Part shown: positions 24,003-36,906 of the stretch, one piece after another
Numbering within the stretch: the stretch's first letter is position 1
Layout: every line of letters starts with the position of its first letter
Assembly: GCF_004125825.1 (NCBI RefSeq)
Contig: NZ_QQWI01000004.1
Location: 186,001-250,000, forward strand
Direction of reading: 5' to 3'
Source of the DNA: Fusibacter sp. A1
GTDB taxonomy: Bacteria > Bacillota > Clostridia > Peptostreptococcales > Acidaminobacteraceae
DNA length: 64,000 nt
The notes under the pieces: generated by a model
Seen by the model: only the letters and a program-made list of their open reading frames with translations
Databases searched by the model: none
Told to the model about the DNA's origin: nothing
Made by a program: the position numbers and the translations under genes

Positions 24003-24034
24003 AAAAAAAGCTTGAATCCGAAGATCCAAGCTTT
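24003..24034 (-). terminator. hppA: Terminator of hppA
   Basis: On the minus strand AAAGCTTGGATC, a TTCG tetraloop, then GATTCAAGCTTTTTTTAT. It lies about 65 bases after the hppA stop. Confidence 0.8.
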
Positions 24035-24096
24035 CTATTTTTAAAGTTTTTGCTAATCGCTAAAGGCTAATCGCTAAGCTTTAAAAGTCTTTTCAA

Positions 24097-26073
24097 CTAC
24101 ATGAACAATGGAGCAAATACAAGTGCTACGATCGTCATCAATTTGATCAGGATATTGATAGATGGACCAGATGTGTCTTTGAACGGGTCACCTACTGTAT
24201 CACCGACAACTGACGCCTTATGCGCTTCAGAACCTTTACCGTCGAAGTGACCTTCTTCGATATATTTCTTAGCGTTATCCCATGCGCCACCTGCGTTTGA
24301 CATGAAGATCGCCATTAGCACACCTGTAACAAGTGCGCCGGCAAGCATGCCGCCTAGAGCTTCTTTACCAAGGACAAAACCAACCGCGATTGGAGCAAGA
24401 ACAGCCATCACACCAGGAACCAGCATTTCCTTAAGCGCTGATTTTGTAGAGATATCTACACATTTAGCATACTCAGGAGTTGCCTTACCTTCCATGATAC
24501 CTGGAATTTCTCTAAATTGACGACGAACTTCTTCGATCATTTCAAATGCCGCACGACCGACAGCTTCCATCGTAAGTGCAGAGAAGATGAACGGCAGCAT
24601 ACCACCGATAAACAGACCCACAACCACTCGTGGATTAAGAATATCAATCGCTTCAAGCTTGACCGCTTGTGAATAAGATGCAAATAGTGCAAGTGCTGTA
24701 AGAGCTGCAGAACCGATCGCAAATCCTTTACCGATAGCCGCAGTCGTGTTACCGACAGCATCCAGCTTATCTGTGATGGCACGAACGCCTTTTGGTAGTT
24801 CACACATTTCTGCGATACCGCCTGCGTTATCCGCGATTGGACCGTATGCGTCAACCGCAACCGTAATACCGGCAGTGGATAACATACCTACTGCTGAAAG
24901 TGCGATACCGTAAAGACCGGCAGCTTGATATGCAGCAAGGATAGCCGCACTGATGATGATGATTGGTGCTCCAGTAGAGATCATACCTACTGCAAGACCG
25001 CTTATGATTGTAGTTGCAGGACCAGTAACAGACTGTTCTGCAATCTTTTTAACCGATTTGTAATCACCAGAAGTATATACTTCTGTAAAGTAAGCAATTG
25101 CAAGACCTGCGACTAAACCTGAGATTACTGCGAAGAAACCGCTAAGGTTTCCTAAGAATTCTCTACTTAAGAAGAACGCTGCAATGACAACAAGTCCAGA
25201 ACTCACATATGTACTCATTTTAAGCGCTTTATGAGGATCCGATTTCTCGTCACCACGTACAAACAGCGTACCCACGATTGAAGCAAGAATACCTACTGAA
25301 GACAGCATGAACGGGAAGATCATAGCGCCTTCCGGTAAATTACCAAGCTTAAAACCAGCAGTCGCAAGTGTTACAGCTGCAACAATCGAACCTACATACG
25401 ATTCAAAAAGGTCAGCACCCATTCCAGCGACATCACCTACGTTGTCCCCTACGTTATCTGCGATAACCGCTGGGTTACGTGGATCATCTTCTGGAATTCC
25501 TGCTTCTACCTTACCGACAAGGTCTGCACCGACATCGGCAGCTTTTGTATAGATACCGCCACCAACACGACCGAATAGTGCGATTGAAGACGCACCTAAA
25601 CTGAAACCTGTGATGTACTGAATATCAAATTGAAAAATCTGTGTAAGGATACCAAGACCTAAAAGGCCAAGACCTACAACCGACATACCCATAACAGCGC
25701 CACCCGAAAAGGCAACTGATAGAGCTTTATTCATTCCGCTTTCCATTGCGGCGTTGGCAGTTCTTACATTCGCCTTAGTGGCAACCTTCATTCCGAAGAA
25801 GCCTGCTAAAGCTGAAAAAAGAGCCCCGATAACAAAACTGATTCCCGTTCTGTAATCTATGCCCACTGATACTACAACAAATAGTATGATCGCAAAAATA
25901 AATAATGAGCGGTACTGTCTTTTAAGAAAAGCCATAGCTCCTTCTTGTATGTATGAAGAAATTTCCTTCATTCGCTCATTTCCTGCTGAAACCTTATTGA
26001 TTTTTTGTGCTTGCATGTACGCAAAAATAAGTGCTAGTATACCTACAATTGGCGCGATGATCCCGAAATTCAT
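24097..26073 (-). CDS. hppA: Membrane-bound pyrophosphatase (ion-pumping, K+-dependent type)
   Basis: A 658-residue protein with about 16 membrane helices that couples pyrophosphate hydrolysis to H+ or Na+ export. The catalytic loop contains [35 protein letters not shown] with the conserved Lys/Glu/Asp residues, and a second Asp-rich loop lies near the end ([15 protein letters not shown]). The stretch [16 protein letters not shown] has Ala where K+-independent enzymes have Lys, which marks the K+-dependent class. Members of that class pump either H+ or Na+, and I could not decide which. It lies 24 bases after secG on the same strand. Such pumps are typical of energy-limited anaerobes. Confidence 0.95.
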   Translation of the reverse strand: MNFGIIAPIVGILALIFAYMQAQKINKVSAGNERMKEISSYIQEGAMAFLKRQYRSLFIFAIILFVVVSVGIDYRTGISFVIGALFSALAGFFGMKVATKANVRTANAAMESGMNKALSVAFSGGAVMGMSVVGLGLLGLGILTQIFQFDIQYITGFSLGASSIALFGRVGGGIYTKAADVGADLVGKVEAGIPEDDPRNPAVIADNVGDNVGDVAGMGADLFESYVGSIVAAVTLATAGFKLGNLPEGAMIFPFMLSSVGILASIVGTLFVRGDEKSDPHKALKMSTYVSSGLVVIAAFFLSREFLGNLSGFFAVISGLVAGLAIAYFTEVYTSGDYKSVKKIAEQSVTGPATTIISGLAVGMISTGAPIIIISAAILAAYQAAGLYGIALSAVGMLSTAGITVAVDAYGPIADNAGGIAEMCELPKGVRAITDKLDAVGNTTAAIGKGFAIGSAALTALALFASYSQAVKLEAIDILNPRVVVGLFIGGMLPFIFSALTMEAVGRAAFEMIEEVRRQFREIPGIMEGKATPEYAKCVDISTKSALKEMLVPGVMAVLAPIAVGFVLGKEALGGMLAGALVTGVLMAIFMSNAGGAWDNAKKYIEEGHFDGKGSEAHKASVVGDTVGDPFKDTSGPSINILIKLMTIVALVFAPLFM

Positions 26074-26097
26074 CGTGTAACCTCCCAGAATAATAGA

Positions 26098-26328
26098 CTA
26101 TTGCAAAATTGCAACGAGTAGTGAACAAACGATAAATGCTGCTGCTGCAAATTTTGTAATCTTGTCAAACATTGCTTCGTAGCCTTTAGCTTTTGATTTT
26201 CCAAAAAGCTGTTCAGCTCCGCCGCCGATTGCGCCAGATAAACCTGCACTTCTACCTGATTGCATCAAAATACTGATGATTAGGATTAAGCATGAAATAA
26301 CTAATAATACCGTAAAGAATATTGCCAT
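26098..26328 (-). CDS. secG: Preprotein translocase subunit SecG
   Basis: A 76-residue two-helix membrane protein: FFTVLLVISCLILIISILMQSGRSAGLSGAIGGGAEQLFGKSKAKGYEAMFDKITKFAAAAFIVCSLLVAIL. The QSGRSAGLSGAIGGGAEQLFG loop is the SecG signature. It assists SecYE during protein export. ATG 26328 is chosen because AAGGAGGT lies seven bases upstream; the next ATG upstream (26334) is too close. It stands between eno and hppA, as in many Clostridia, but after an apparent terminator. Confidence 0.95.
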   Translation of the reverse strand: MAIFFTVLLVISCLILIISILMQSGRSAGLSGAIGGGAEQLFGKSKAKGYEAMFDKITKFAAAAFIVCSLLVAILQ

Positions 26329-26414
26329 GGTCATTACCTCCTTTTCCTTTTTTAACAAAGCAATTTTAACATAGCGTTAAGAGTTTAGCAATGATAATAA
26401 AACACAGACCGCTA

Positions 26415-26449
26415 TGAAAACGGTTGCCTGTTGTAGGTAAACGATTTCC
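26415..26449. promoter_or_regulatory. Paired cre-like/LacI-family operators upstream of secG
   Basis: TGAAAACGGTTGCC (26415-26428) and GGTAAACGATTTCC (26436-26449) are two ACG-centred near-palindromes. They match the LacI/CcpA-type pattern TGNAANCGNTNNCA loosely. The same pairing occurs upstream of serC and of the nucleoside transporter. Confidence 0.4.
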
Positions 26450-26517
26450 TGCTATTATTTTTGTTGGGTTTCCAATTGTGAGTATACCACCACTCACTTT
26501 TCTCTATTAAATTGTAA

Positions 26518-26549
26518 GTGAAGGGACCCAAGTACTTGGACCCCTTCAC
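26518..26549 (-). terminator. eno: Terminator of the glycolytic operon after eno
   Basis: GTGAAGGG-type arms form a hairpin of about 16 bp with one mismatch around AAGTACTT. It begins about 50 bases after the eno stop, with a weak T/A-rich tail. Confidence 0.65.
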
Positions 26550-26599
26550 CATTATAAAGCATATTCGCTTAAAATACTATCGAATCTATCGATTAAAGC

Positions 26600-29439
<2,840 letters not shown>

Positions 29440-29476
29440 AAGTTTCTCCTTAGAAGCCTGTTTCAACAGTCACTTA

Positions 29477-30223
29477 TTAAAAGTTGACAAGTTGAACAAA
29501 ATCTTCTGCTTTAAGTGATGCGCCACCGACAAGTGCGCCGTCGATATCAGATTGATTCATGATTTCTTCAACGTTCGAAGGTTTAACGCTTCCGCCGTAC
29601 TGAATACGTACTTCTTCAGCTGCCTCTTCTGAGTAAAGATCTGCAAGGATCGAACGGATGTAGGCGATGATGTCGTTTGCCTGTTCAGCTGTAGCTGTTT
29701 TACCGGTTCCGATCGCCCAGATCGGCTCGTAAGCGATGACCACTTTGGAAAGGTCCGCTTCACTCACGTCTTTAAGACCGGCAACTGTTTGCGCCTTAAC
29801 AATATCTTTTTCCTTGCCCGCTTCTCTCTCTTCAAGAGATTCACCGATACACATGATAGGATCGATTCCTACAGCGATTGCTTTAAGTACTTTCTTGTTG
29901 ACTGTCTCATCCGTTTCGTTGAAGTATTGTCTTCTTTCAGAGTGACCGATGACAACAAGGTCGACACCGATGTCAAGAAGATGAGCTGGAGCAAGTTCTC
30001 CAGTGAAAGCGCCATCGTCTTCAAAGTGCATGTTTTGAGCTGCGATTCTGATCTTTGTACCTGCAGTCGCTTCTTTTAAGTCTTTAAGAAGTGTAGCAGG
30101 TGCGCAGATGCCGACTTCTACGTCCGTACCAGCGATCTCATTCTTGATCGCTTCGATAAATGCCTTACCTTCAGCGATTGTCTTGTTCATTTTCCAGTTA
30201 CCTGCAATAAAAGGTACTCTCAT
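29477..30223 (-). CDS. tpiA: Triosephosphate isomerase
   Basis: The 248-residue TIM-barrel enzyme interconverts dihydroxyacetone phosphate and glyceraldehyde 3-phosphate. GNWKMNKT contains the catalytic Lys, VIGHSERRQYFNETD the catalytic His, VIAYEPIWAIGTGKTA the catalytic Glu and mobile loop 6, and YGGSVKPSN plus GALVGGASL the phosphate-binding loops. Start 30223 leaves eight bases to AGGAGG; the ATG six bases upstream would leave two. It sits between pgk and gpmI. Confidence 0.97.
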   Translation of the reverse strand: MRVPFIAGNWKMNKTIAEGKAFIEAIKNEIAGTDVEVGICAPATLLKDLKEATAGTKIRIAAQNMHFEDDGAFTGELAPAHLLDIGVDLVVIGHSERRQYFNETDETVNKKVLKAIAVGIDPIMCIGESLEEREAGKEKDIVKAQTVAGLKDVSEADLSKVVIAYEPIWAIGTGKTATAEQANDIIAYIRSILADLYSEEAAEEVRIQYGGSVKPSNVEEIMNQSDIDGALVGGASLKAEDFVQLVNF

Positions 30224-30249
30224 ATTCATATCCTCCTAAGGATGCTATT

Positions 30250-31437
30250 CTATTTTTCTGAAATTGATGCTACGCCTGGCAATACTTTTCCTTCTAGGTA
30301 CTCAAGTGATGCTCCGCCACCAGTAGAGATGTGCGAGAACTGATCTGCGAAACCTAAGTCGATCGCAGCAGCTGCAGAGTCTCCACCGCCGATGATTGTT
30401 TGAGCGCCTTCAAGTCCTGCGATTGCTTCACAAACACCGATTGTGCCTTTAGCGAAGTTCGACATTTCGAACACGCCCATTGGACCGTTCCAAACGACAG
30501 TTTTCGCACCCTCAAGGTGTTTGGCAAAGAGAGCGATTGAATCAGGACCGATATCAAGTCCCATTTCTTCTGATGTCAACTCGTCGATAGTTGTCGTTCT
30601 GAATGGAGCGTCGTTGCTGAACTCTTTTGAAGCGACAACGTCTACAGGAAGTACAAGCTCAACGCCTTTTGCAGCAGCTTTTTCCATCAGGCTCTTAGCA
30701 AGTTCTACTTTATCTTCTTCTAAAAGTGATTTACCGATATTCTTGTCCAGTGCTTTCATGAAGGTGAACATCATGCCGCCACCGATAAGGATCTTGTCCG
30801 CTTTTTCGATCAGGTTTTCAATGACACCGATTTTGTCAGAAACCTTAGCTCCGCCAAGTATCGCTACAAGGGGTCTAACCGGTGCGTCAACAACGCCGCC
30901 GATGAATCTGATTTCTTTCTCCATGAGGAATCCTGCAGCAGACTCAAGGTGAGCTGAAATACCACTGTTTGACGCATGAGCTCTGTGAGCAGTACCAAAA
31001 GCGTCGTTTACGAATACGTCACCAAGTGAAGCCCAATATTTTCCTAGTTCTTCATCGTTCTTTGTTTCGCCTTTTTCAAAACGAGTGTTCTCAAACACTA
31101 GGACTTGACCTTCAGTCAATGCGCCAATCTCAGATTCAAGGATTTCACCGCGAGTCTGAGGAACGAATTTTACCGGTTTATTTAATAGTTCAGCAAGTCT
31201 CTCAGCAACAGGCTTCAATGACATCGCTACTTTATCTTCATCTGTTTTTGGTTTACCTAAGTGTGAGAAAGCAACCACTTTAGCACCATTTTCGATTAGG
31301 TAGTTGATTGTTGGTAGCGCGGCTACAATACGATTGTCGTTTGTGATCTCTCCGTTTTTCATAGGAACGTTAAAATCGACACGAACAAGCACCGTTTTTC
31401 CTTTGACAGTTAAGTCTGTCACATTTTTCTTAGCCAT
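30250..31437 (-). CDS. pgk: Phosphoglycerate kinase
   Basis: A 395-residue two-domain kinase that makes ATP from 1,3-bisphosphoglycerate. The N-terminal substrate motif [19 protein letters not shown] and [10 protein letters not shown], the hinge region [16 protein letters not shown], and the C-terminal nucleotide loop GGGDSAAA with [12 protein letters not shown] are all present. The start has a TAGGAGGAAAAATTC site. It is separated from gapA by 172 bases that hold a strong hairpin. Confidence 0.97.
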   Translation of the reverse strand: MAKKNVTDLTVKGKTVLVRVDFNVPMKNGEITNDNRIVAALPTINYLIENGAKVVAFSHLGKPKTDEDKVAMSLKPVAERLAELLNKPVKFVPQTRGEILESEIGALTEGQVLVFENTRFEKGETKNDEELGKYWASLGDVFVNDAFGTAHRAHASNSGISAHLESAAGFLMEKEIRFIGGVVDAPVRPLVAILGGAKVSDKIGVIENLIEKADKILIGGGMMFTFMKALDKNIGKSLLEEDKVELAKSLMEKAAAKGVELVLPVDVVASKEFSNDAPFRTTTIDELTSEEMGLDIGPDSIALFAKHLEGAKTVVWNGPMGVFEMSNFAKGTIGVCEAIAGLEGAQTIIGGGDSAAAAIDLGFADQFSHISTGGGASLEYLEGKVLPGVASISEK

Positions 31438-31560
31438 GAATTTTTCCTCCTAAATAATTGGGGCAATAATCAGTTTGATTATCGATTTAAATTTCAATAT
31501 CAGGGAAAAAAACTTTTTCACTCATATTGAAACTCAACTCCTGAACTACATAAAAACAGT

Positions 31561-31593
31561 CCTTGAGGGTCTTCAGTGTGAAGACCCTCAAGG
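31561..31593 (-). terminator. Intercistronic hairpin between gapA and pgk
   Basis: Fourteen-base perfect arms (CCTTGAGGGTCTTC and complement) enclose a 5-base loop, followed on the minus strand by ACTGTTTTTATG. It lies inside an operon, so it may act as a partial terminator or as a 3' stabiliser that raises gapA mRNA over the distal genes. Confidence 0.75.
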
Positions 31594-31609
31594 CACTTAT
31601 TTAATTCAA

Positions 31610-32617
31610 TTACATTGTAGCCATTTTCTCAGCAAGTCTTACAAATTGAGAAACGTATGACATTTCGTTATCGTACCAAGTGATGATTTTTACAAGTTGC
31701 TTGCCGTCAACTGTCATAACTGAAGTTGAAAGAGCATCGAATAATGAACCAAAGCTTGAACCGATTACATCTGAAGATGCGATTGGATCTTCTGTGTAAC
31801 CAAGAGTCTCGTTAGCAGCAGCTTTGATAGCAGCGTTAACTTCTTCAACAGTTACAGTTTTTTCAAGTTCAACAACAAGGTCAACTACTGAACCTGTGAT
31901 TGTTGGTACACGTAGAGCCATACCGTCAAGTTTACCTTTAAGTTCTGGCAATACTTTACCTACAGCAACAGCAGCACCAGTTGTTGTTGGCACGATGTTA
32001 GCAGCAGCTGCTCTAGCACGTCTAGTAGCAACACCTTTTGGGTGAGGGCCATCAAGCGTGTTTTGGTCGTTAGTGTAAGCGTGTACAGTTGTCATGAATC
32101 CTTTAACAAGACCAAATTGATCGTTAAGAACTTTAGCAACTGGAGCCAAGCAGTTTGTAGTACAAGATGCACCTGAAACGATATGATCGTCAGCAGTCAA
32201 TACATCATCATTTACATTGAATACGATTGTTTTAAGGTCACCTGATGCTGGAGCAGAAATAACAACTTTTCTAGCACCTGCGTTGATGTGAGCCATTGAT
32301 TTTTCTTTAGAAACGTAAAAACCAGTACATTCGATGACTACGTCTACACCGATTTCGCCCCATGGAAGGTCGTTAGCGTCTTTTTGAGCGTAAACTTTGA
32401 TTTCTTTACCATCAACGATGATTGAATCTTCAGTTGCAGAAATTTCGTTGACTTTGTAGTTACCTTGAGCTGTATCATACTTTAAAAGGTATGCAAGATC
32501 AGCCGCACTTGTTAGGTCGTTGATTGCAACGATATCGAATGCTGGGTTACCGAACATTGTTCTAAAAGCCAATTTACCAATTCTACCAAAACCATTAATC
32601 GCTACTTTAGTTGCCAT
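31610..32617 (-). CDS. gapA: Glyceraldehyde-3-phosphate dehydrogenase
   Basis: A 335-residue NAD-dependent enzyme. The nucleotide-binding start [16 protein letters not shown], the catalytic [12 protein letters not shown] with the active Cys, the His in TVHAYTNDQ, and the C-terminal [11 protein letters not shown] are all present. The Asp-type residue after the second strand (AINDLT) favours NAD. It lies 14 bases after cggR, which controls it. Length is standard. Confidence 0.97.
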   Translation of the reverse strand: MATKVAINGFGRIGKLAFRTMFGNPAFDIVAINDLTSAADLAYLLKYDTAQGNYKVNEISATEDSIIVDGKEIKVYAQKDANDLPWGEIGVDVVIECTGFYVSKEKSMAHINAGARKVVISAPASGDLKTIVFNVNDDVLTADDHIVSGASCTTNCLAPVAKVLNDQFGLVKGFMTTVHAYTNDQNTLDGPHPKGVATRRARAAAANIVPTTTGAAVAVGKVLPELKGKLDGMALRVPTITGSVVDLVVELEKTVTVEEVNAAIKAAANETLGYTEDPIASSDVIGSSFGSLFDALSTSVMTVDGKQLVKIITWYDNEMSYVSQFVRLAEKMATM

Positions 32618-32631
32618 TTTTAAGTTCCTCC

Positions 32632-33684
32632 TTAAAGTGATTCCTGTGCTTTTGTAGCATCAAGAATTTGCGTTGCCACGCTCTCGTTTGTAATTAATAT
32701 CAAATGCGGATTTAATTTTGATACCGCAATGATTGCCTCGCTTTTATCTTTACCCCCTGCAACAGCAATTACTCTCGTTAATGATTTAACTTTTTCTAGA
32801 GTAATTCCCAGCGTGCTTATTTCGTCTACGATTTCACCCTCTCGGTTGAAATAGAATCCGAAAGATTCGGCCACGGCGCCTTTTTCGACAATTTCCTTAA
32901 TGCGCTCCTCGGGTAAGCCTCTTCGCTCAGCCATCGCTTCCGCGTGACCGATTCCGAAAATCAAGGTATCGATTTGCTGCATTTTTTCAAAAGTCGATTT
33001 GATGCCCGGTTCATTTTTCAGAAGCTGTATTGATGTTTCTGAAAGCGAATCTGGGATAAAGAGCATTTCATACTGGCATTTGATTTTCTTTGCCATCTTT
33101 TCTGCCATGGTGTTCGCCTGATGTTCTGTCTCATTGCCGACCCCGCCTCTTGCAGGAACCACTACGATATCGGAGTGCTCCGCGCTAAGCTGGGGCATGG
33201 CCTTTGTTACTTCAAACACAGTGGAGCCACCGGTAATTCCTAGTGTCTTCACTTCTGGTAAAAGATCGAAAAGGACTTGTGCGCAGTGAGCGCCGATTTC
33301 TTTAAGTACAAGCCCTTCGTCATCATCGTCGGGTACAAGGATGACTCTTGCTATACCTAATCTCGTCGCCACACGCGTTTCAAGCCCTCTTAGCCCGTCG
33401 AATTCCTCGACGTAGTCCGCCAGAAGGTCTAACATGTATTTGCCGTCAGGTGTCAAGATCATGCCCTCTGAAGTAAAATCCAGAAAACCTGCTTCCTTCA
33501 ACACCGTGGCTTCTTTTCTAATGATCCTCTCTGTGATACCTATCTTAAGCGACAGGTTCCTTCTGCCGATCGGCTGTAAATAGCTGACCAGATAAAGGAT
33601 CCGGTATCTCAAAGGAATGAGCGCCTTGATTTCGGGTACAATGCGACTCATTTGATCAATACTATCTTTAAAGGTTATCATCAT
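32632..33684 (-). CDS. cggR: Central glycolytic genes regulator CggR
   Basis: A 350-residue SorC/DeoR-family repressor. Residues about 20-75 form a winged helix ([43 protein letters not shown]). Residues about 90-345 form the sugar-phosphate effector domain with [29 protein letters not shown] and [13 protein letters not shown]. In Bacillus subtilis CggR blocks the gapA operon and is released by fructose-1,6-bisphosphate; the same logic is expected here. It is the first gene of the operon, and its candidate operator lies 16 bases upstream of the start. Confidence 0.94.
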   Translation of the reverse strand: MMITFKDSIDQMSRIVPEIKALIPLRYRILYLVSYLQPIGRRNLSLKIGITERIIRKEATVLKEAGFLDFTSEGMILTPDGKYMLDLLADYVEEFDGLRGLETRVATRLGIARVILVPDDDDEGLVLKEIGAHCAQVLFDLLPEVKTLGITGGSTVFEVTKAMPQLSAEHSDIVVVPARGGVGNETEHQANTMAEKMAKKIKCQYEMLFIPDSLSETSIQLLKNEPGIKSTFEKMQQIDTLIFGIGHAEAMAERRGLPEERIKEIVEKGAVAESFGFYFNREGEIVDEISTLGITLEKVKSLTRVIAVAGGKDKSEAIIAVSKLNPHLILITNESVATQILDATKAQESL

Positions 33685-33699
33685 GTCACCTCACCTGTC

Positions 33700-33735
33700 G
33701 GGACTGTTTTCGTCCTCGGGTCCACTTTTAGTCCC
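33700..33735 (-). promoter_or_regulatory. CggR operator
   Basis: On the minus strand GGGAC, six bases, TGGA, then four bases, AGGAC, seven bases and GTCC. This resembles the tandem CGGGAC-N6-TGTC operator known from Bacillus subtilis. It lies between the promoter at 33764-33792 and the cggR start, so it acts as a roadblock-type operator. Confidence 0.65.
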
Positions 33736-33763
33736 ACAAGGATTAAAAAAAATCTCCAAAGCT

Positions 33764-33792
33764 ATTTTAGCATAGCCCCTACCACAATACAA
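33764..33792 (-). promoter_or_regulatory. Promoter of the cggR-gapA glycolytic operon
   Basis: TTGTAT (33787-33792), a 17-base spacer, then TAAAAT (33764-33769) on the minus strand. The transcript would start just upstream of the operator. Confidence 0.65.
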
Positions 33793-33846
33793 GCATTAAC
33801 ATGCTAAGAATTTATCTGTTCATGAATTGTTTACAAAACAAGGCTC

Positions 33847-33900
33847 GCTATCTTGTAAGATAGCATAAACAAACTAAAAGGACAGCACCGAATGCTGTCC
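33847..33900 (-). terminator. rpoN: Terminator of rpoN (two tandem hairpins)
   Basis: GGACAGCA and TGCTGTCC arms (33880-33900) are followed on the minus strand by TTTTAGTTTGTTT. A second perfect hairpin (GCTATCTT/AAGATAGC, 33847-33864) follows directly and may back it up. Confidence 0.75.
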
Positions 33901-33905
33901 CTGAA

Positions 33906-35291
33906 TTAATATCTTTTTCTCTTTGAAGACCCTGGTATTCCCATTTCTTCTCTGTATTTTGCTATCGTCCGTCTAGAAACCTTGATTCCCACCTTGTCTA
34001 TCTCGTTTGCGATGGTCTGATCACTGATGGGCTTCGCGGTGTTTTCCTTGTCGACAAGTTCCTTTATGATCGACTTGATGCTCTCAGAGGATATTCCGTC
34101 TCCTATCGCGCTGGATACTCCGCTTTGGAAAAAGTACTTCATCTCATAGGTACCACGTGGGCACTGCATGTATTTGCCGTTCACCGCCCTTGATACGGTC
34201 GATTCGTGCACACCTATCTTTTCGGCGACATCTTTAAGGTTGAGGACCTTCAAGTACATGGTGCCTTTTTCAAAAAAATCAGCCTGAAACTCTAAAATCG
34301 ATTCCACGACCCTATAGATCGTATTTCTCCTTTGCTCGATGCTCCTGATAAGCTTCAGGGCATTCGCAAGCTTCTGATTCAGATATTCAGTCGTCGCCTC
34401 TTCTGTCGAGGCATTTTGAATCAGGCTCTTGTAGTAATTGCTGATATTGAGCTTGGGAGCGCTTGATTCGCTGACAAGGATCACATTCTCCCCGTCAACC
34501 TCCTTGACAACGACATCGGGCACGATATATTTCACATCTCTTAAGGTAGCAAACATCAGTCCAGGTTTGGGATCGAGATTTCTGATGACATCGACCGCTT
34601 CCTGCACTGCTTTTTCAGAAGCGTCAAGTGATTTTGCAATCACCTTGAGTCTGTTAAAACCTAAATCTTCTAGATGATGGTTGATGATTTCGATGACAAG
34701 CTTGTTTTGAATGCGTTTCATCTGCACTTGAATGAGCAGGCATTCCTGCAAGTCCCTTGCGCAGACACCATACGGTTCGAAGGTCTGTATGGTCTGAACG
34801 ATCTCTTCAAGATCGTCATCACCGATATCGAATGTGGCTTTCACATGCTCATCGTCCACTCTCAGGTAGCCGGTATGGTCGATATTTTCAATCAGGTACT
34901 GTCCGACAGTAAGCTGCCTGTCGTCAAGTAGCGTAAAATGCAGCTGAAAAAGCAAATGGTCGTGAAGGGACTCTTCATCGGCGACCATGTTGTCCATCGT
35001 ATATTCTTCGCGTTCTTCCGGTTTTTGGTAGGTGTGTTTAAAGTTGTCCCCTTCTGAGACAACCGCCTTCCAATCGATACGCTCGGCAATCTCATGCAGC
35101 TTGGATTCATAATCCGCCACGAGATTGTCCTTGTCCGTCATTTCAAGCACGGGATTGGTCATCAGTTCTTCGTGAATATGATGATTGAGTTCAATTGCGT
35201 TATACTGTAGAATCTCAATCGCCTGTCTTAATTCAGGTGTCATGACCAGCTTTTGAGATTGTTCTAAATTCAATGAAAAATTAAGTTTCAT
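33906..35291 (-). CDS. rpoN: RNA polymerase sigma-54 factor
   Basis: The 461-residue factor starts with the glutamine-rich activator-interacting region (LNFSLNLEQSQKLVMTPELRQAIEILQYNAIEL) and has an acidic linker and a core-binding domain. It has the helix-turn-helix LNLKDVAEKIGVHESTVSRAVNGKY and the RpoN box SRRTIAKYREEMGIP near the end. It directs transcription that needs enhancer-binding activators. ATG 35291 is selected because AAGGTGG precedes it and because the frame-open extension upstream overlaps the terminator of the neighbouring permease gene. Proximity to cggR-gapA is common in Clostridia. Confidence 0.96.
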   Translation of the reverse strand: MKLNFSLNLEQSQKLVMTPELRQAIEILQYNAIELNHHIHEELMTNPVLEMTDKDNLVADYESKLHEIAERIDWKAVVSEGDNFKHTYQKPEEREEYTMDNMVADEESLHDHLLFQLHFTLLDDRQLTVGQYLIENIDHTGYLRVDDEHVKATFDIGDDDLEEIVQTIQTFEPYGVCARDLQECLLIQVQMKRIQNKLVIEIINHHLEDLGFNRLKVIAKSLDASEKAVQEAVDVIRNLDPKPGLMFATLRDVKYIVPDVVVKEVDGENVILVSESSAPKLNISNYYKSLIQNASTEEATTEYLNQKLANALKLIRSIEQRRNTIYRVVESILEFQADFFEKGTMYLKVLNLKDVAEKIGVHESTVSRAVNGKYMQCPRGTYEMKYFFQSGVSSAIGDGISSESIKSIIKELVDKENTAKPISDQTIANEIDKVGIKVSRRTIAKYREEMGIPGSSKRKRY

Positions 35292-35370
35292 AACCCCACC
35301 TTGCCCTATAATCTTGCCCCTCTTATTATAGCACATCGCAGCGGACGGTGATAGCTGATAGCCGCCAGGA

Positions 35371-35405
35371 AAACCAAAAAGAAATGCCGGGCATTCGCCC
35401 GGCAT
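35371..35405 (-). terminator. Terminator of the uracil/xanthine permease gene
   Basis: ATGCCGGGC, a GAAT-type loop, then GCCCGGCAT, followed on the minus strand by TTCTTTTTGG. It begins 25 bases after the permease stop. Confidence 0.85.
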
Positions 35406-35429
35406 CGATTGTTATTTTGATAGGAATAC

Positions 35430-36755
35430 CTATTTTTTCGTCTCAGGCAATACAGCATTCAAAAGAATACCGACAAGGGCAGCAAGCGCTAGTCCACCGA
35501 ACTCTATGTTGACTCCGACTACTGCGAACTTGATAACCGCACCGCCAAGACCAAGCACTAGGATGACTGCCGCTACGATAAGGTTTCTTGATTCGTTGAA
35601 ATTCACCTTATGGTCCACAAGTGATTTAGCTCCCACTGAAGCGATCATACCGAACAAGACAACCGCTGTTCCACCGACGACCGCAGTCGGAATCGTCTGA
35701 ATCAGAGCTGCGACTGGAGGCATTAATCCAAGGATCATCGCGAATGCTGCTGCAATCTGCATGATTCTCACGTCGAAGGCCTTTGTCAGCGCAAGCACTC
35801 CTGTGTTTTCTGAATAAGTCGTATTTGCAGGACCGCCGAACATGGCGGAGAACGATGTTGCTAGACCGTCACCGATCAAGGTTCTTTGTAACCCCGGTTC
35901 TTTGATGTAGTCCTTACCCGTTGTTTCGCCGATTGCGATGACATCGCCGATATGCTCGACCATGGTAGCAAGTGCGACAGGCGCTGTAATGAGCACGATT
36001 GACAAATCAAATTTAGCAAGCGTGAAACCAGGTAGGGCAAATGGTGTTGCAGCAGCTTTTACAACAGGTGTGAAGTCAACGTTTCCTGTAGCTAAAGCCA
36101 CAAGATACGCAACAAGCAGACCCATCATGACTGGTAGAACCTTTAAGAATCCTTTGGCGTATACGCTGATTCCTGCAACTACTGCAAAGCTGAGGAATGC
36201 GAGCCATGCCATCGGAGCATTTGCTCCACCATCAAATCCTGCCATACCGATTGCGACAGGAGCAAGTTTAAGTCCAATGACCATGATGATAGGACCGGTC
36301 ACAACCGGCGGGAAGAACTTCAATATTTTTTCTACACCGACAAGCGCGATAAGACCTGCCATCACAAGGTAGACAAGACCGGCAACCACGATACCGCCAG
36401 TAACATAACTGTTGATAAAGTCGGTGGAAGCTGAACCGGATATACCGTCCACTACCATGCCAGCGTTGATCGCCATTTCTGTTGCGATCGCCTTAGAAGC
36501 GAAAATCGGTGCTAGGAATGCGAAGGATGAACCTAAAAAAGCTGGTACTTTGCCCTTTGTCACTAAATGGAACAGTAGCGTACCCGCACCTGCCATAAAT
36601 AGACATACAGCAACATTCAGACCCGTCAGCATCGGTACTAGGACCGTTGCGCCGAACATAGTGAAAACATGCTGTAAACCAAGAACCAAAAGTCTCGGTA
36701 AAGACATACCAACTGGAGCCGCATTAATCTCTGCAGCGTGAACTGATGTACTCAT
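35430..36755 (-). CDS. Uracil/xanthine permease (NCS2 family)
   Basis: A 441-residue transporter with about 14 membrane helices. The N-terminal GLQHVFTMFGATVLVP, the conserved region MVEHIGDVIAIGETTGKDYIKEPGLQRTLIGDGLATSFSAMFGGPANTTYSENTGVLALTKAFD, and the GTAVVLFGMIASVG stretch identify the UraA/PyrP branch, which imports uracil with protons. The Asn/Glu residues of the substrate site (VEHIGD, NTTYSENTG) are present. It is a single gene with its own promoter and terminator, placed between rpoN and a nucleoside importer, consistent with pyrimidine salvage. Confidence 0.93.
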   Translation of the reverse strand: MSTSVHAAEINAAPVGMSLPRLLVLGLQHVFTMFGATVLVPMLTGLNVAVCLFMAGAGTLLFHLVTKGKVPAFLGSSFAFLAPIFASKAIATEMAINAGMVVDGISGSASTDFINSYVTGGIVVAGLVYLVMAGLIALVGVEKILKFFPPVVTGPIIMVIGLKLAPVAIGMAGFDGGANAPMAWLAFLSFAVVAGISVYAKGFLKVLPVMMGLLVAYLVALATGNVDFTPVVKAAATPFALPGFTLAKFDLSIVLITAPVALATMVEHIGDVIAIGETTGKDYIKEPGLQRTLIGDGLATSFSAMFGGPANTTYSENTGVLALTKAFDVRIMQIAAAFAMILGLMPPVAALIQTIPTAVVGGTAVVLFGMIASVGAKSLVDHKVNFNESRNLIVAAVILVLGLGGAVIKFAVVGVNIEFGGLALAALVGILLNAVLPETKK

Positions 36756-36812
36756 AATTTTACCTCCCGTGTAAACTTATTATGGGTGTCGTATTTAATT
36801 TTGCTCTGTGTA

Positions 36813-36841
36813 ATGATAGCTGAAAAACAGTTTTATGTCAA
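36813..36841 (-). promoter_or_regulatory. Promoter of the uracil permease gene
   Basis: TTGACA (36836-36841), a 17-base spacer, then TATCAT (36813-36818) on the minus strand, about 60 bases before the permease start. It is one of the best sigma-A promoters in the window. Confidence 0.75.
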
Positions 36842-36862
36842 CAGCATAAGTGATCGTAAGCA

Positions 36863-36895
36863 TAAAAAAAAGCTGCCCGAGGGCAGCTTTTTATG
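36863..36895 (-). terminator. Terminator of the nucleoside importer operon
   Basis: AAAGCTGCCC, a short TCG-like loop, then GGGCAGCTTTTTTTTATG on the minus strand, about 12 bases after the last permease stop codon. Confidence 0.88.
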
Positions 36896-36906
36896 TTTTG
36901 AAGAAC

